Source: Sipunculus nudus (lineage: Eukaryota; Annelida; Sipuncula; Golfingiida; Sipunculidae). Taken from it: a stretch of 64,000 nucleotides of DNA. This document shows, piece by piece, positions 12,558 to 25,801 of the stretch. The first letter of the stretch is position 1, and the number at the start of each line of letters is the position of its first letter. The DNA lies in contig CM049319.1 of NCBI GenBank assembly GCA_026874595.1, forward strand, positions 14,287,601 to 14,351,600. The letters run 5' to 3'. Both the position numbers and the translations under genes were made by a program. The notes under the pieces are model-generated. The model ran no database searches. It saw only the letters and a list, made by a program, of their open reading frames with translations, and had not been told where the DNA came from.

Positions 12558-13188
12558 CATAATATTCTTTCCATATTGGAAAGGTTCTAACATGGCATGC
12601 TGCAATATCTGCTTACTTTTCTTTTTGTGACTCTTTTATTCCTTATCATTGACATTTTGTAATTTTACATTTTAAAGAAACTTCCATTTTTCATATTTTT
12701 TATACCCTTCCCGACACACACACATATTTCAACATGGCTCCAACTAAGGAAGTGTTTGCTGCTGGGTTTTATCAAACGAAAGTGCTGCAAATATAACAAG
12801 CTTGTACAGCCTAAGAAAGCCTAATGAAAGTCATGAGGGACGCTATACTATAAATAATAGATCAAATTAATATAATTAGGGAAGGGCCTCCCCTAATAAA
12901 GACGCATCTGAGTGCAGAAATAAGTGAATATGCTGATTTAGTTTCCGAAATACGTAGGGTATAGTCTAGCTGTCTGGCTGGCACAACAGGGGTTAAACTT
13001 ATTACTGACAATGCCGTTTATTATAACTCAGCCAAAAAGAGTCCGTTTACACAGAATTATATCAGTATGCTGTAAAGGCCCTTTTTGTTTTTAAACACTG
13101 ACAGGCGAACAGCTGTTACGTTTGTGAGTAAAGGAATAACAGAAGATATATTGCTTCATATCATTGTATCCCCAAGAGACCATCGCAG
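12558..13188. other. intergenic, nothing recognised
   Basis: AT-rich sequence leading into the CpG-rich block. No open frame, tRNA-like motif or tandem repeat is visible. Confidence 0.45.
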
Positions 13189-13396
13189 TGACGTGGCCAG
13201 GCGCGCCAAACAACAGGGACACCACGTGACCGGGAACTCCCGTCCCACTCATTGGCCAATACCTTTATCTTGCCGCGTGGTGCCGAGCGCAGAGGAGCAA
13301 GTGAAACAGGGCTACAGTGCAGGAACTTCACGACAACCCAACAACCAACACACGGGACTTGTATAGTAATTTTAGGTCTTATTCAACCGAAAACAG
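13189..13396 (+). promoter_or_regulatory. CpG-rich promoter-like block with a candidate 5' untranslated exon
   Basis: GC- and CpG-rich sequence within AT-rich surroundings. It holds a CRE-like TGACGTGG (13189), an E-box CACGTG (13223), a palindromic ATTGGCCAAT carrying CCAAT on both strands (13251-13260), then a transcript-like stretch ending CAG|GTATGT (exon end 13396). No clear TATA box is seen. No convincing open frame starts before the donor, so this would be a 5' UTR exon. The next plus-strand coding exon I can support is the peptide precursor at 35986, about 22.6 kb away. The link between them is inference. Confidence 0.4.
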
Positions 13397-14859
13397 GTAT
13401 GTACCGTTTGTTTCTTCGTATTTCATCAGTACAGTCCCTCAGATCAAAATCTTATCAAGACACTTAAAGTGTTTCGTTCGCTGCTATAGAACTTAAGAAG
13501 TAATGTATTGATTAATTTACCAGGTGCCTTGAATGTTCTTTTAACCGCACGCTTTCGGGCTATTAATTTTGTTTCTGTTTAAGGCTCTTTGCTAAAATTA
13601 TGTATCCGAAATACATATAAATTGTCAGAATATATGTGTTTTGTAAATATATTGATGATACTATGTTAAGACTTCCTAATACCGCGTGGATTCCACGCAG
13701 TGAATAATTCCTGTGTTTTTCTTAATTGAAATTCACGTTTTCATCAGAGCATCTTGTTTCTATTTCTTCACGGTTTCTGCTTGCTTTTCGACTATGAAGG
13801 CACTTAAACCAAACATTAAAATTGTCTCATCAAGAATTTTGGGGTTTTTAAGTCGTCTGATTTTGGTTTGAAACATTTATTTTCTCTGATCAGTTGATTC
13901 AGTTTTAAATATTACATTTGTATACAAGTACATAACTTCTCTGTATGCAGGCAACCGGTCAGACTCCTCACCATAAAAAAGACCTCAGTATAAAACAAAA
14001 TAAATAGGAATTCAGGATGTGTTTTAATTACTTAATGCCAGGTCACGCCTCACTGTCCATGTCTTTTTCATCATAATTTTAATCATACGGTTGCATTCAT
14101 CTAAGGATGAAAGGTTCATGAAGGACACCAAATTTTCCTACTCTGCATCATGATCGGAGCTCTCTCTCTCCCCCCCCCCCCCCCCCCCCCCGCCATCTAC
14201 AGACATATAAAATAAGGATTTTTTTCCCCAGTGCAAAACAATTTGTTTCTAAGCATTTATAAAACACCGGAATTGCAGCGGGGTGATGGCCATGTCTGTC
14301 GCTTCCCTATTAACATCTAATGTATAAAGACTGGCCAAAACCTTTATAACTGATGGAAATTTTAGCGTTCTTGTAATCTAGAAACCTTATATAGGGGGAA
14401 TATAGGTCGATTTAAGTAATGTTGAAGCTGGAGTTGTAGTTGGAATGTATTTCTTTTGTTGTTTTTAAATTCTGCTTTGAGACAGAATGATAGTCTTAGT
14501 CATTGAACCATCTGCAGATCAAATACTTTTTTTTTATTTCTTACAAATTCTGACTTTTAAAAATGCATGTATAACGTTCAGTTTTCATTGTATGTGTTAC
14601 ATGTTTGTAATATTTGTCGGGCAAAATAAGAAGAATTAACGTGTGCGGTAAAAATATCCCATTATGAATATGAGAATATAATACTATTCAGATATACAGA
14701 ATGTTTAAATTACATGCATAATACCTCTCGAGATTCCATATAGGCACAGTCTAGCCTGCTATTTTTTAAATGATTTTGGCTGAGGTAACCGCCTCACTTT
14801 TTTCTAATATTAGCTTTAATATGTAATCTGCAGAATTCCAAGTCGGTTTAGTAAAAAGT

Positions 14860-15170
14860 GATAGGGCGGTAGTTCACGATTATAATGTGGGCAGCCAGGC
14901 ATGGTTTTTACCGCACCTACGGGCCCTGATTGTATAATAATCCCTGTTGCAGGGTAATAACATCGATGAATCCCCGATTGACGCACTCGTGTGTGAGCGA
15001 AACACGTAGGGCACAGCCAATCCACCAATCCCGCAAAACACTTACCCTCGATGGAGACCGACGGTGAGAATATCACGGCTCCTCGGTTGAGATTCGAACT
15101 CATGATCTCCTGGAATTTAGCCCTCTGTTCTTCCCCGAGAGCACAGAAGCTCTTAAAAAATTCCAAAAAT
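14860..15170 (-). mobile_element. tRNA-derived SINE, minus strand
   Basis: On the minus strand, GGAGATCATGAGTTCGAATC carries a B-box and is followed by CTCAACCGAGGAGCCGTGAT. The SINE at 20961-21180 has GGAGGTCATGAGTTCGAATC followed by CTCAGCCGACGAGTGGTGAA, so they share a family. The 116-codon minus frame across it is a by-product. Confidence 0.55.
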
Positions 15171-17228
15171 ATAACAATACCTTCAACGGGAAGGTATTAT
15201 GCATTCCTTTGGGTTCGTTCCACTGTTAACAATTACTGACAAAATCATGAACGGGATTTGATAAAAATGTTTTGAGGGTAACAACAAGGGAAATTGATAT
15301 ATATTTTATATATTATATATATTTAATATTAAATTTTGGAGATAACAGGATCACCAAAGTATATTTTTTATTCGAAGCATTATATACCGTTGTGACATTG
15401 GGAGATTGGGAAACCGCTCCGTTCATAGCTATTATGGCCAGCTTATGTCAACCGAGCCGGTGAAACCGCGTTGCTAAAGAGAGATAATATAGTAAAACAC
15501 ATAAAAGGCTTGATTCAGGAGGAAAGGGATCCAGGACTACACCATATAGTTCTCAGATATTTTTTTTCTCATAAATTAAATTCATTTTATTGTAAATAAA
15601 TGATATTTTCTTTAAAGCATATTGCCAATAAGTGAAGGCGATTGTAATACCTATATCAGACACTTAGGAATGAGGAGGCATTTTTCGGTATTTCCGTTTC
15701 CATCAATTTGATAATAGTGCTATCCAGAGACAAACTTCTTCAGAAGTGCAACGATGACTGCTTTTTTGTGACCAAGAATCGATGGAACAGATCTTTGACA
15801 GCCCATCGAAAGCGTCAGAAATGCAAAAACCTGCAGGAACATCTTTCAAAAATGTCTCGCTCTCTAACAGATGACTTGTAGAAAAGTCTAGAAGAGTCTA
15901 GGAATCGGATTTCAGAAAGTTCTAATTCATTGAAAATCTTCACCTTTGATAATTGTATCATCACAAATATTGCAAGGTTGGATTAAATCAATTTTGAAAT
16001 CATAGGAAAAAGTCTTATGTTAAAGCATACATTTAAAATTGCAAAGTTTTTTTTTATGTTCTTAGATTAAATCTGTCCCTTTCTCATCAGTACGGATAAC
16101 GTGGGGAAAATAAATACTTATATATTCAGTACATATTTAAAACGCTGATCTTCTTTTGGAGTACACACAAGTTGTAGAACAATATGTAAAAAGCTTGATT
16201 TCACTGATTGGGACATCTTTTAATGTCGTAAAAGACGTGGATCTGTTCATTAGGAAGACGACAACCGTAAAAAGGTATATCACAGGCATGGTTGGTCATT
16301 GTTGGATGATTTGGACGTAGTGTTTAATATGAAAAACAATGAGGATTCGAGCAGGAAGTAAATAAGTTTTTAATGAGTAATTACGTCGTGTGGAGTACCT
16401 CTTGTATAGCCGGCAGGTGCATGGTTTACTTTTTATTTAATCATGCCGCGGAACAGGTGCTTTCTACGAAATGAAAAGGCCAGTGCCGGCTTGTTGACTG
16501 TCACATAATTATACGAAAACTGGGAGACATATATGATCAGTTCATTACAGGTATTCATACTTCGTAATTAATCACTAGTCGTATCCTTTAAAATAAGCTG
16601 ATTGACGGTGCAGTTACGTTAAACAACTGATTTGTCCATTAGACTACGTTATGATTAAAGACAAAATCTATAGTGAACATTCAATGATGTTTTATGACAT
16701 TAGATGAGGTGTTTCAATCATAGCGCGTTACTGATCACGCAGAGACCAAAGGCGTTAGGAAGTATCCCAATGGACCAATTATGACACCTTTAGACTCTAT
16801 ATATGAAGCTATGCTCTTATAATAGGCATGCATATTGACATGCGCCGTAATAAACATAAAATAAGCCATTACTGTTTAATGATCTGGGAGTTATTATATG
16901 CTTCCTAAAGGTGTTACGTATTGTCTACCTTTGCCTCCATGGTGGGCGTCGCCATAATGTAAACTTGTTAAATTAGCTCGTTGCAAAGGGAATTTTTCTA
17001 TTTAAGTTTTGTCTGGGAAGCGTGGGTGATATAGGTCTGTGAGCCAATTGTTGTCTTGGCATTACAATAAGTGAATTTTCAAGCGACCTTCATTTTTCAA
17101 TAGGAGAGTTGACTTTTCAGAACCAAATTATACGTTTAAGAAAACAAAAACAAAAAAAATAATATTCATCGTCTCATAAAATACTTTAATTCATATCGAA
17201 TAAATAGAAGCATGAACACATGCGCGCC

Positions 17229-17230
<2 letters not shown>

Positions 17231-17285
<55 letters not shown>

Positions 17286-17286
17286 A
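17231..17286. repeat. compound (CT)n(CA)n microsatellite
   Basis: An uninterrupted CT run changes directly into a CA run. Simple sequence, likely polymorphic. Confidence 0.95.
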
Positions 17287-18540
17287 AACATCACATGACT
17301 TGATGTAGTACTTATTTAAGACGAACACATTTATGGCCGAATTTGTATACGCGTTCACTAGATCACAAGAATCGAGCATTACACCAGTAAGACGATAATG
17401 AATTGCCTCTCAGTTAAAACTAATCTTAAAGAATCTAATAATTCTAACAGAACTTTTCCTCGAGCATGCGCACTGCACGTCACGATCGTCTGCTGTGTTC
17501 GGATCCTTTGACCCAGCATTGCGGATTTTGTTACGTGATAGCCACAGACAAAACAGGAACATTACAATTAAAGATAAGACAGGATTCGTTTACTTTTAAG
17601 ATTTGAGATAAAACAAACAGTCTCTCTTTGTTGATATAATGGACCCAAACTGTCAGTGACTATCGTCACCAGAAGATGTCACTAGTGTTGTTAAAAAGGT
17701 CGATTAACCTCGCATTCTATCGCGCCGACTTGTTGTCAGGTGATTTTGTATCCGAATTTTAAAAATGGACTTTTATTAATACCATACTATCTATTCTGCG
17801 AATGTCAGACTAAAAGCACAATTCACGCACGCACGTATACCCATTTACCGAACAAAATTTCCAGAAACCTATTCCCTGTACATCTCCCCAAGCCCACTTT
17901 GTTTTTTTTTTTCTCCCGCTTGTTTATCCATTAATATTCACTTACAAAAAATTATACAAAATAATGACCAAAAATTAGCTGAAAGATATGTTTTTAATTG
18001 CTTTTAACTGATGTAAGAGTTGGGGATTATCCACGTGTAGTAGAAAGTGAATTATAGACTTCTTGGGTATAAAATGGAAGGAAAGTTTATCGACTTTCAT
18101 GTGACACGTTAGAGGTTTAAGGAAATTCCCGCCAACCAAATGCAGCGCACGCAAGGGCCAATAGGTATTTAAGTTTTCAGACAAATATCATTTGCATGCC
18201 ATCGAATTAGCGGTAAACAGAAACAACAATTGTAAGCAGTGTTTGACGGGAAGCCAATGGAGCTGTTTTAGCAGCGGTGTGTCATGACGCAGCATTATTC
18301 TAAACTATCTTCAGCCACGAGACCTGCTCTGCAGCTAACCCAGCACGAACTGAATTACAGTAATCCCGGCGAGATATTACTGTGGCACATGTGTGTGGAT
18401 AAGCTCAGAAGCGAGATGCTATATACAGATTCCCAAATACATGCTAACAGAGGGACAAATCGATATTCTACTCGAAGCATTTTTAGAGTGTGAACGAGCA
18501 GTCAATCGAATGTAAAATTGTTTGCGCCCTTCTCCTTAAT

Positions 18541-18998
18541 TTTAAAGGTGCCCATTCACCTACCTTTTGAAAAAGTATTTAAGGGATTTCTGGCTTATTC
18601 TGTGTATATATTAATGATTATGATCTAAGAGTAATTTAGGTTGTAAAAACTTTCGTGAGGAATGTAAGAACTTGCTTATCAACAACATGTTTGTAAACAC
18701 AGGAATGTTGACCAATGGGAAAAACAAGTAATCTAAGGTGATAGGTTGCATATATGCGAAGGTCACTTGTTGCATTACGCCATTTCCAAAGCTCTGGCTT
18801 ATCTGACTTGCTGCCAGATGCCCTTGTTGAATTTGTTTTGATTACTTTGCAGAACCGCACATATTATAAATATGTTGATAAAAACAAAACAAGCAGACTG
18901 TGTGCAATAATATCCACGTTTTCTTGACTATTTTTATAAAAGCTCCAAAGGATTACCTTTAGTTTTTAATGATAAGACAGGTGATTCGGCCCCTTTAA
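18541..18998. mobile_element. MITE with TTAAAGG-type ends, copy A
   Basis: Left end TTAAAGGTGCCCATTCACCT; the right end read on the opposite strand is TTAAAGGGGCCGAATCACCT, so the TIRs are about 20 bases with few mismatches. The ends start with TTAA, a common target of piggyBac-like transposition, though duplication cannot be proven. The interior shares TGTGTATATATTAATGAT and related blocks with copies at 25356 and 31990. Confidence 0.65.
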
Positions 18999-20800
18999 CT
19001 GAGACTAAACTCAACACGATCCTCTTTAGACTCGACGATTAACACAGGGTTTTTATTTTATTTTTTTTAAATTTAAATCCCATTTATAATCATATCTATA
19101 GAAAGCCACATTCTTCTTAATTAGTACTCTAACGAATAAAAAAGAACACTTACACACTGGTCATATAAACGCAAAACCTTCACTTTCGGATTGTTTATAA
19201 ACCTCTGTTAGCATGAGGCTGTATGTGTATTTTATTCTGGACAATTTGGTTTCAAATACTTTGATGACGCATTAAGAAGTTTCGGATTTTTATACGCCGT
19301 AAACATAGAATTCGAATCTTTCGCATGGATATGGTAAAACGGTAACCTTTGACCTTTCTGTCTCTCATTACATTCCAAAACTACTTTCGTGTTACTTTTA
19401 ATCATATGAGCGTGTCTGTTGGCACTGTCGCGGGGGGAGGTCGGGAAAGAGATCGCGTGCGAAGACTCCTACAAGAAACCTGTGTCCACAGAGAGAAATG
19501 AGAATAGGGCAAAGAACATCTGTTAACCATTGATTCTTTCTTTAACGAGTGGGCATTGTGATTTTTTTGGACAAATAGTGTCTGCCTGGTTGGTATTTGT
19601 GCGTCTGGTCTTTAGGATTAGCTGTAAATTCTGTTATTTTGTTCTTCATTTTAATCAGGGTATGTCATTCTGGGAAAGAAGTTTATATCATTAAGTTAAA
19701 TATATGAAAATATATTATGTTCACACACTCACACATCAATATCGTTACGCCCATCATAACTGCTAACTGCCAACTGCTCACTCCTACATCAGTCACTATA
19801 TTATTGATAACTGCAGAAATATACTATTAATTTGTCCAGTAGTTAAAACTACTTTACTTCTACTACAACAACTTCTAAAGCTACTATTACCATTTAAAAT
19901 GTTAATGAGATTTCAATAATAATAATAATAATAAAATAATAATAATAATAATAATAATAATAATTATAATAATAATACAGAAGATTCTCGCTTACTCACG
20001 AATTTCATTGAACCTCAAAAAACAGGGGCGTAGCCAGGGGATGCCGTATTGAGCCACGCCCCCTTCCCATCCGTCTCTGCATTTAATATTAAATATATAT
20101 TTTTTTCTAAACGCTAAGTTATAGTAGCAAGACAATTCTCAAAACAAGTTACATTACTGTACTCTTTCATCTTCAACAATTTATATTTAGAGATATATCG
20201 GGGTCTTTACTCTTGATTCTCTCATGAGATAACGAGATAACTGAGAAATTAGAGATAAGGAAACATTCTTCCAAACTAATGATTACCACGTTGATTGTAA
20301 CAGTTCACACCTTTTTTACACATTCTCAATTTCTCTTGGCTATAATTATTTCTCTTGTTTTGAGGATCAAATTGTTGCAAGAATATTGGAATTCTAAACT
20401 GATCCTTGGCAGAATCTGAAATTTTCTTTGATTGTCTCACAGAAACATACTGTATTTTACACATACACACAAACCTACACGCCCGTACTCACACTTATAT
20501 TGATATTAATTTTTTTTATACATTTGGGAAACTCAACGGAGAATTTAAAAAGAATAAAAGATGATAAAGTTATATTTAATTTGATTTATTATTCACAAAA
20601 TGCCAAGAATGAACAAAAACCAACTGGTCTAAATTTTTATGTAGAATAGGAATGAACGAGTTTGAGTACACTAGATTTGCAAAGAAAGGATGATGATTGA
20701 AAGTGAAAGGTAAGAAAAAATGTATTATTAACGAATTTTGATCAGGCAAAACATAAAATGCGAAGTTTAACAGAAAAGAAAACTTTTCTACAGTTGAAGA
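18999..20800. other. intergenic or intronic, nothing coding recognised
   Basis: AT-rich. Includes an (AAT)n tract (19914-19977) and short frames without support. Confidence 0.45.
19914..19977. repeat. (AAT)n microsatellite
   Basis: Runs of AAT/ATA with one interruption. Confidence 0.95.
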
Positions 20801-20819
20801 TATATATATACATGTATAT

Positions 20820-20894
<75 letters not shown>

Positions 20895-20895
20895 G
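20800..20895. repeat. (TA)n microsatellite with TACATG interruptions
   Basis: Alternating TA with occasional TACATGTA palindromes. It abuts the SINE on its left. Confidence 0.95.
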
Positions 20896-20960
20896 AAAAG
20901 GTCTAAAATTTTGGTACTGTCTTTTGAATGATGATTATGGAAATGTATAAGAACTATTTA

Positions 20961-21180
20961 AATGCTGACTGGCCTCCGTGGTCAAGGGGTTACAGGGCCC
21001 AAAGCCGGGAGGTCATGAGTTCGAATCTCAGCCGACGAGTGGTGAATTATCACGGTCGGCTCCGCTTAATGGGGAGGCCTTTCGGGGGTTCCTCGGTGTT
21101 ACACACTCAGAACGGCACACAGAGCTTTTCTGACGCCAGTAATCGTGTGCCGTCACGGAGTGGAAAACATTGAAAAGAGG
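20961..21180 (+). mobile_element. tRNA-derived SINE, plus strand
   Basis: CTCCGTGGTCAAGGGGTTAC is A-box-like and GAGTTCGAATCTC is a B-box, about 35 bases apart as in tRNA. The downstream body reads TTATCACGGTCGGCTCCGCT and CCTTTCGGGGGTTCCTCGGT, ending near GAAAACATTGAAAAGAGG. Same family as 14860-15170. Confidence 0.65.
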
Positions 21181-21289
21181 AGGATGTTACTTGTACCAAA
21201 ACAGTTATGAAGAGGATCTAAATGGCATGTTATTAAGATGTTAGGTTTGTCGTTAAAACATTTGAAAACGTCAAAGCTTCTACTAAGAT

Positions 21290-21400
21290 TACACTCTTTT
21301 GTCTTGACGCTCAGGTGAGATTCGAATTAGGGACTTCTACTTTGCATACCAACGTCTTAAACCACTAGACCGAGAGAGAGATAGGCTTTCCATAACATGT
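21290..21400 (-). mobile_element. tRNA-like SINE fragment, minus strand
   Basis: On the minus strand, GGTCTAGTGGTTTAAGACGT (A-box-like) precedes TAATTCGAATCTC (B-box-like) at tRNA spacing. Only the head is recognisable, and the anticodon arm is degenerate. Confidence 0.45.
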
Positions 21401-21867
21401 GATAATATAATAAAAAATCCACTTTTCCAGGATTTCCCACAAGCTGCGGGCGCTGTATGTTAGAATTAGTCCACGTTCTGTGGAAGTGTACAGAGGCTTA
21501 ACAAGAAGATGGTCGAACATTTAAAGAAACCTTCATCAATTTATAATCACAAAAGGTCTTATCCGGACACAAGCGTGGGTAGTTTCCCAGGAAATCGGGG
21601 GAAGCAAGGGTTAATGCTGGTTATTTTTCTCGTACCCGTAAGGCGCTTGCATCAGACCAACTATTTAGGCGCTACGTATAGTCAGCAACGCAGTAACGAA
21701 GACCTTTGCTAACAAAGCACCAAGCGATGAAATCATTGGGTTCGAACCACGAACCACATGATGGTTCAGAACTTTTACATTATTTTTAATATAAAAACCA
21801 TATTAATTCTTGGACAATTAATTTTGACTACAAAATGTGCTAAAACAAGAACCGGCGTAAAGGCTTT

Positions 21868-22318
21868 AGATTATCCCTCATTTCAGGTTACCCCCGGTAA
21901 TCGATCTAAGATTACCCCCGGGGTTTTGTAAGAACGTAATTCAGCTTACCCCCCGCCTCTGTTTAGAGTGCCCCTCACTCACTAAACCAAATTATAAATC
22001 CATATGCTTTTAAATCATGATATATCGAATCAATAAACCACATTAACGATATTAGATTTAAAAGATTGAATCAATCATTTAAAAAATGTAATTGTCGGAA
22101 CTTGTAAGTAACGTTTATATTGACTCATAAACTTCACCACAGCACATGATACTTTACATCGAAACGAAAGATATACAAGGTCCAAATTAATTTGGGAAAT
22201 CAAGAAGAAAGAAATTATATGAATTTTAAGTCAACAAACATGAAGAAACAACTATACTGAAGGATTAATCTGAAATCGAAGGTTGTAATCTGAAATTCAT
22301 TTCAAGTTATGGAGGGTT
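21868..22318. repeat. MITE-like element, copy 2 of the same family
   Basis: Resembles 1912-2330: CTCATTTCAGGTTACCCCCG at the left, GGATTAATCTGAAATCG and TAATCTGAAATTCATTTCAA at the right, with an AT-rich interior of similar length and matching short blocks (for example GATATACAA). Divergence suggests both copies are old. No transposase is present. Confidence 0.5.
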
Positions 22319-25300
22319 TTTTTAATTGCTCATGTGGAAGATACAATTTCGTGTCAGTGAACGTGTATTTTGGGCAACGCCAAAACATTTCCATTAAAAG
22401 TTCAGTTTTAGGAGTCTCTTACTCAAACCCCATTCAGCGTCATAAAACCATGAAATTTCAATAAAGCTTAAATGATTTGATAATCAACGACTGCCGTGCA
22501 TATGAAACCTAATATCATATTAGACAGCATCATATTAATAAAAAACTCAGCATCATTTTCATCGTATGTTTATCATTATCCACATTCAGTGTAGACAACG
22601 CCACCTACAAGCCTTGGGCTTGTCCTTAAACCAAGATTGTCAAGATACATTTGAGAAATACCCCTTAATGCTTTGAGTAAGTGGGACTTAAATACGAATA
22701 AGATTTAATTGGATGCATTCTACATGAAACACCCAACCGTCTCAATGTTTAAGTGGGCTGGAAAATCTTGCATTTTAGAATACGCCGTGTTTTGGGGGTT
22801 AAACGCTTATATGTGAAGACGTATGTGACAGCAAGAGCCACTAGCATTTTACCCTTTCTTCAGGGGTCGTAATACTTTGAAACTTTCACCTTTCCAACGG
22901 AAAGGCATAAATACAGATTTGCCTTTCCGCAGAAAAATTTGCCTTTCCGCTTAAGATGCATCCTACCATCATATCAAACTTTCAGTCACACTTCGCTCAT
23001 AGTATTCTGATTCTGGCAATATGCATGCACACTTGCATGCAAAAAGAACTGATTGTTTTTATAGTTACACGGCTATATCAAACACACGATTGTGCAGTGA
23101 GAACAATCTCAGGACAATGTAGAAGATGAGGGCCTAAATGCCAGAAAGTATTAGAAATTATACACGATTTTTTTTCGAAATATAGGAAATATATGGATTT
23201 GTTAGAAGACCACCTCTAAAATATTTCGTTTGTGTGTCATGTATGTTACTATTTATCAAGATACTAATGTGGAAAACATCTGATTGTTCACCTTTCCAAG
23301 GGATTGGTACAAAATGAAAAATGCCTTTCCGTGCACGTGTTTGCTTGTTTGAGACAGGCGGAAAGGTGTTATTTCGACCTCTGCTTTCTTGCGTTGGAAC
23401 AGGTTCATGCACGTCGGCCGGATTCATCCAGGACGGGCTTTCCATGTACCGAGTTTTCCCGCAGGATAAATAGCGAAGTTTCTGATGGATGGCACTGCGA
23501 TAAACCCTTCGCTAAATTTCCAGTTATGTCAAATTGCTCAGTATTTATCGGAAGAAAAAGGAAATTCAACCCTTAGGACACATGGTATCGTGCCCAACAA
23601 AGCATATCCAGGGTTACTTCACAGATAAGTTGCGTGACACCGATTTAGCGCAACGTTCAGTTAATATATAGTTTGCCAAGATACCGCAACTTCGTCAATT
23701 GTATTCTGAGTTACGCCATGTATATAAAAAGAGAGTTTAAAGTCACATTAACTCAAAAATAAAAATGGGTATTCTATAAAAAATTTCAGTTTGATATTAC
23801 TCTGTTTATATTGCCGTATTTTGCCGTACTAAGTTATATCCCATGTCTTTGCAAGAAGTAAAATGCTAAGGAACAAATGAAGACAACGTAATCATAAAAA
23901 GCATATAACCATTACATTTTCTGTAATTCTGAAATTGATATCTGATTGTCTGAATTCCCAAGAGACGTTATTCCAGGGCAAATTAACATTTTTCTATCAT
24001 CCTTTAGACTTTTTAATTCCCCTTTATTCTCTGATTTGAGCGCACAACCTAAGCAACCACTGTTGTTAAATGGCTACCTATTCTATACTTGTCAACCACT
24101 TATAAAAATACCACCAGTTGCCCTTTAGTTGTAATTGGGCCGTCTTGTAGTTAGCACCTTGGCCAGGTGGTCAAGGGTCTCATATTCGGAGTTTAAATCT
24201 GAACACAGGAAGTTCCACAAAATATTGATTGATGAAAGAAACGGTTTTCGTCTTAGAACGTTTTAACCCGAAACACCCTTTCAGATAGTGTTCCTATTAA
24301 AACTGATTCACTAAGATTCATTTCTAAAATGCCATGCTTTATAAAGAACGAACAGGAATGAAAAAAATATGGTATTTTATTCTGCAGGTTATGACACTCC
24401 GTTAGTTTGGTATTCAGATTTGCTAGTTACTCAGAGAAATATGTATCGTGGTGTATCGTGTCATATTATCCTAAGTTAAAATCTAGTGATAAGTTCGACT
24501 AATGCTATTTTAGAAAAAGTTAAATATTCTAAAGTTCCCTGATCGTTCACCTTATTTTAAAATATCATTGAACATTTTTTGATGATGTACAGCATTAAAA
24601 ACTTATCATATTCTCTAGTTTTCCGATATTAATGATTTTTGCACTGATTGCCTGAATTAGAGTACGATATAGAAATCGATATTCAAATTGATATTCAGTT
24701 AATCGATATTCAGTTAATCGATATTCAGAAGCGAATTGACGCTCCCCTCTGTTCTCAGTGCGACTTGGGCATAATAGTGACGCTGGAAATAAAAAAAGCC
24801 TCACCAGCTGAGCGATAATGGGGGATTGACTAAGAAAGGTACGACCTCGGAAGTAAGGTCAAAACCAAAACTAAATATGAGGTGCAACTCTTTGATCTAG
24901 GACTTACAAAATCAGCTATTTTACAGATCTAGCACAAACATGATATGACAAAAGAAAAACATAACATGACAAAATAAAGTCATCCACTCCCAGCACACCC
25001 CGTTATATTGGGGAGGGTCCTTTAATTTTGTTAAACGGCATTATTTTTTCTCAATATTTTCCTACATTTTCTACATTTGAATCTAAGATAAATAAAAATA
25101 GTTTGGTCATGATACCAAGAATTAAGAAACACATAGTTCTGATGTTAACAAATGACCCTTCATTGAGAGAACATCAGCTACATTTTATAACCTTTTTGCA
25201 ATTGTATCAAGTCCCGCGTCTTAATTTTAACACATGCTATCAATTTTATGTGAACAAGTAGATTATCGTTTAATTTGCCTGTGATGCCTGTGACATTTCT

Positions 25301-25355
25301 TACGGTAGAAAAATGTTCCAAACACAGACTTTCGTTCAGATAAGGAAAGGTATTG
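22319..25355. other. intergenic or intronic, no supported gene
   Basis: Contains the CACCTTTCC inverted-end element (22886-23368) and a small tandem repeat TTAATCGATATTCAG (about 24676-24728). Open frames at 23158-23576 lie over the inverted-end element and show no domain. Confidence 0.45.
22886..23368. repeat. possible foldback element with CACCTTTCC ends
   Basis: Left end TTCACCTTTCCAACGGAAAG; right end on the other strand AACACCTTTCCGCCTG. Inside, GCCTTTCCGC occurs twice at the left and GCCTTTCCGTGCACG once at the right. The TIR is short, so identity as a transposon is uncertain. Confidence 0.4.
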
Positions 25356-25801
25356 TTAAAGTGGCCTACTCACCTATCTGACCTTTATAAACCAAAGCTA
25401 ATACCGTGGAGCTTTAAGAAAAATAGGCCAGAATCATTGATATCACCGAACACAGGCTGCTTGTTTTGTAAATATCAACGTGTTTATTACATGTGGGGGC
25501 TCGCCAAAATAATCAAAACAAATTCAACACAGGAATCTTGCGGCAGTCAGATAGTCCAGAGCTCTGCAAATTGCATTTTTCAACAATTGACCGTTCTACC
25601 TCCACATATATGCAAAAAACCACCTAGGTTACATGTTTTGCCAACATGTCTACAAACACGTTGAAAAAAACAAGTGCATACATCCTTCACGGAGGCGTTA
25701 TAAGAACGTTTTATAATCAGGATTACCCTTAAATCATTAATATATACACAAAGGAAGCCAGAAATCTCATTTTTTTCAGAGGTTAGGTGCATGGGCCGCT
25801 T
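25356..25801. mobile_element. MITE with TTAAAGG-type ends, copy B (inverted relative to copy A)
   Basis: Left end TTAAAGTGGCCTACTCACCT; right end on the other strand AAAGCGGCCCATGCACCTAA. Internal blocks such as AATAATCAAAACAAATTCAA match copies A and C, with the order reversed relative to copy A. No transposase. Confidence 0.65.

Larger units (their letters stand above)
13397..18540. other. intergenic or intronic, no supported coding sequence
   Basis: If 13189-13396 is a 5' exon this would be intron. It contains a poly-C run (14169-14191), a minus-strand SINE (about 14860-15170), a (CT)n(CA)n compound microsatellite (17231-17286) and AT-rich sequence. No frame shows a domain. Confidence 0.45.

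Noticed and set aside
20961-21040. Functional tRNA gene
   Set aside because: tRNA-like head only; related sequence with the same body occurs at 14860-15170, as expected for a SINE.
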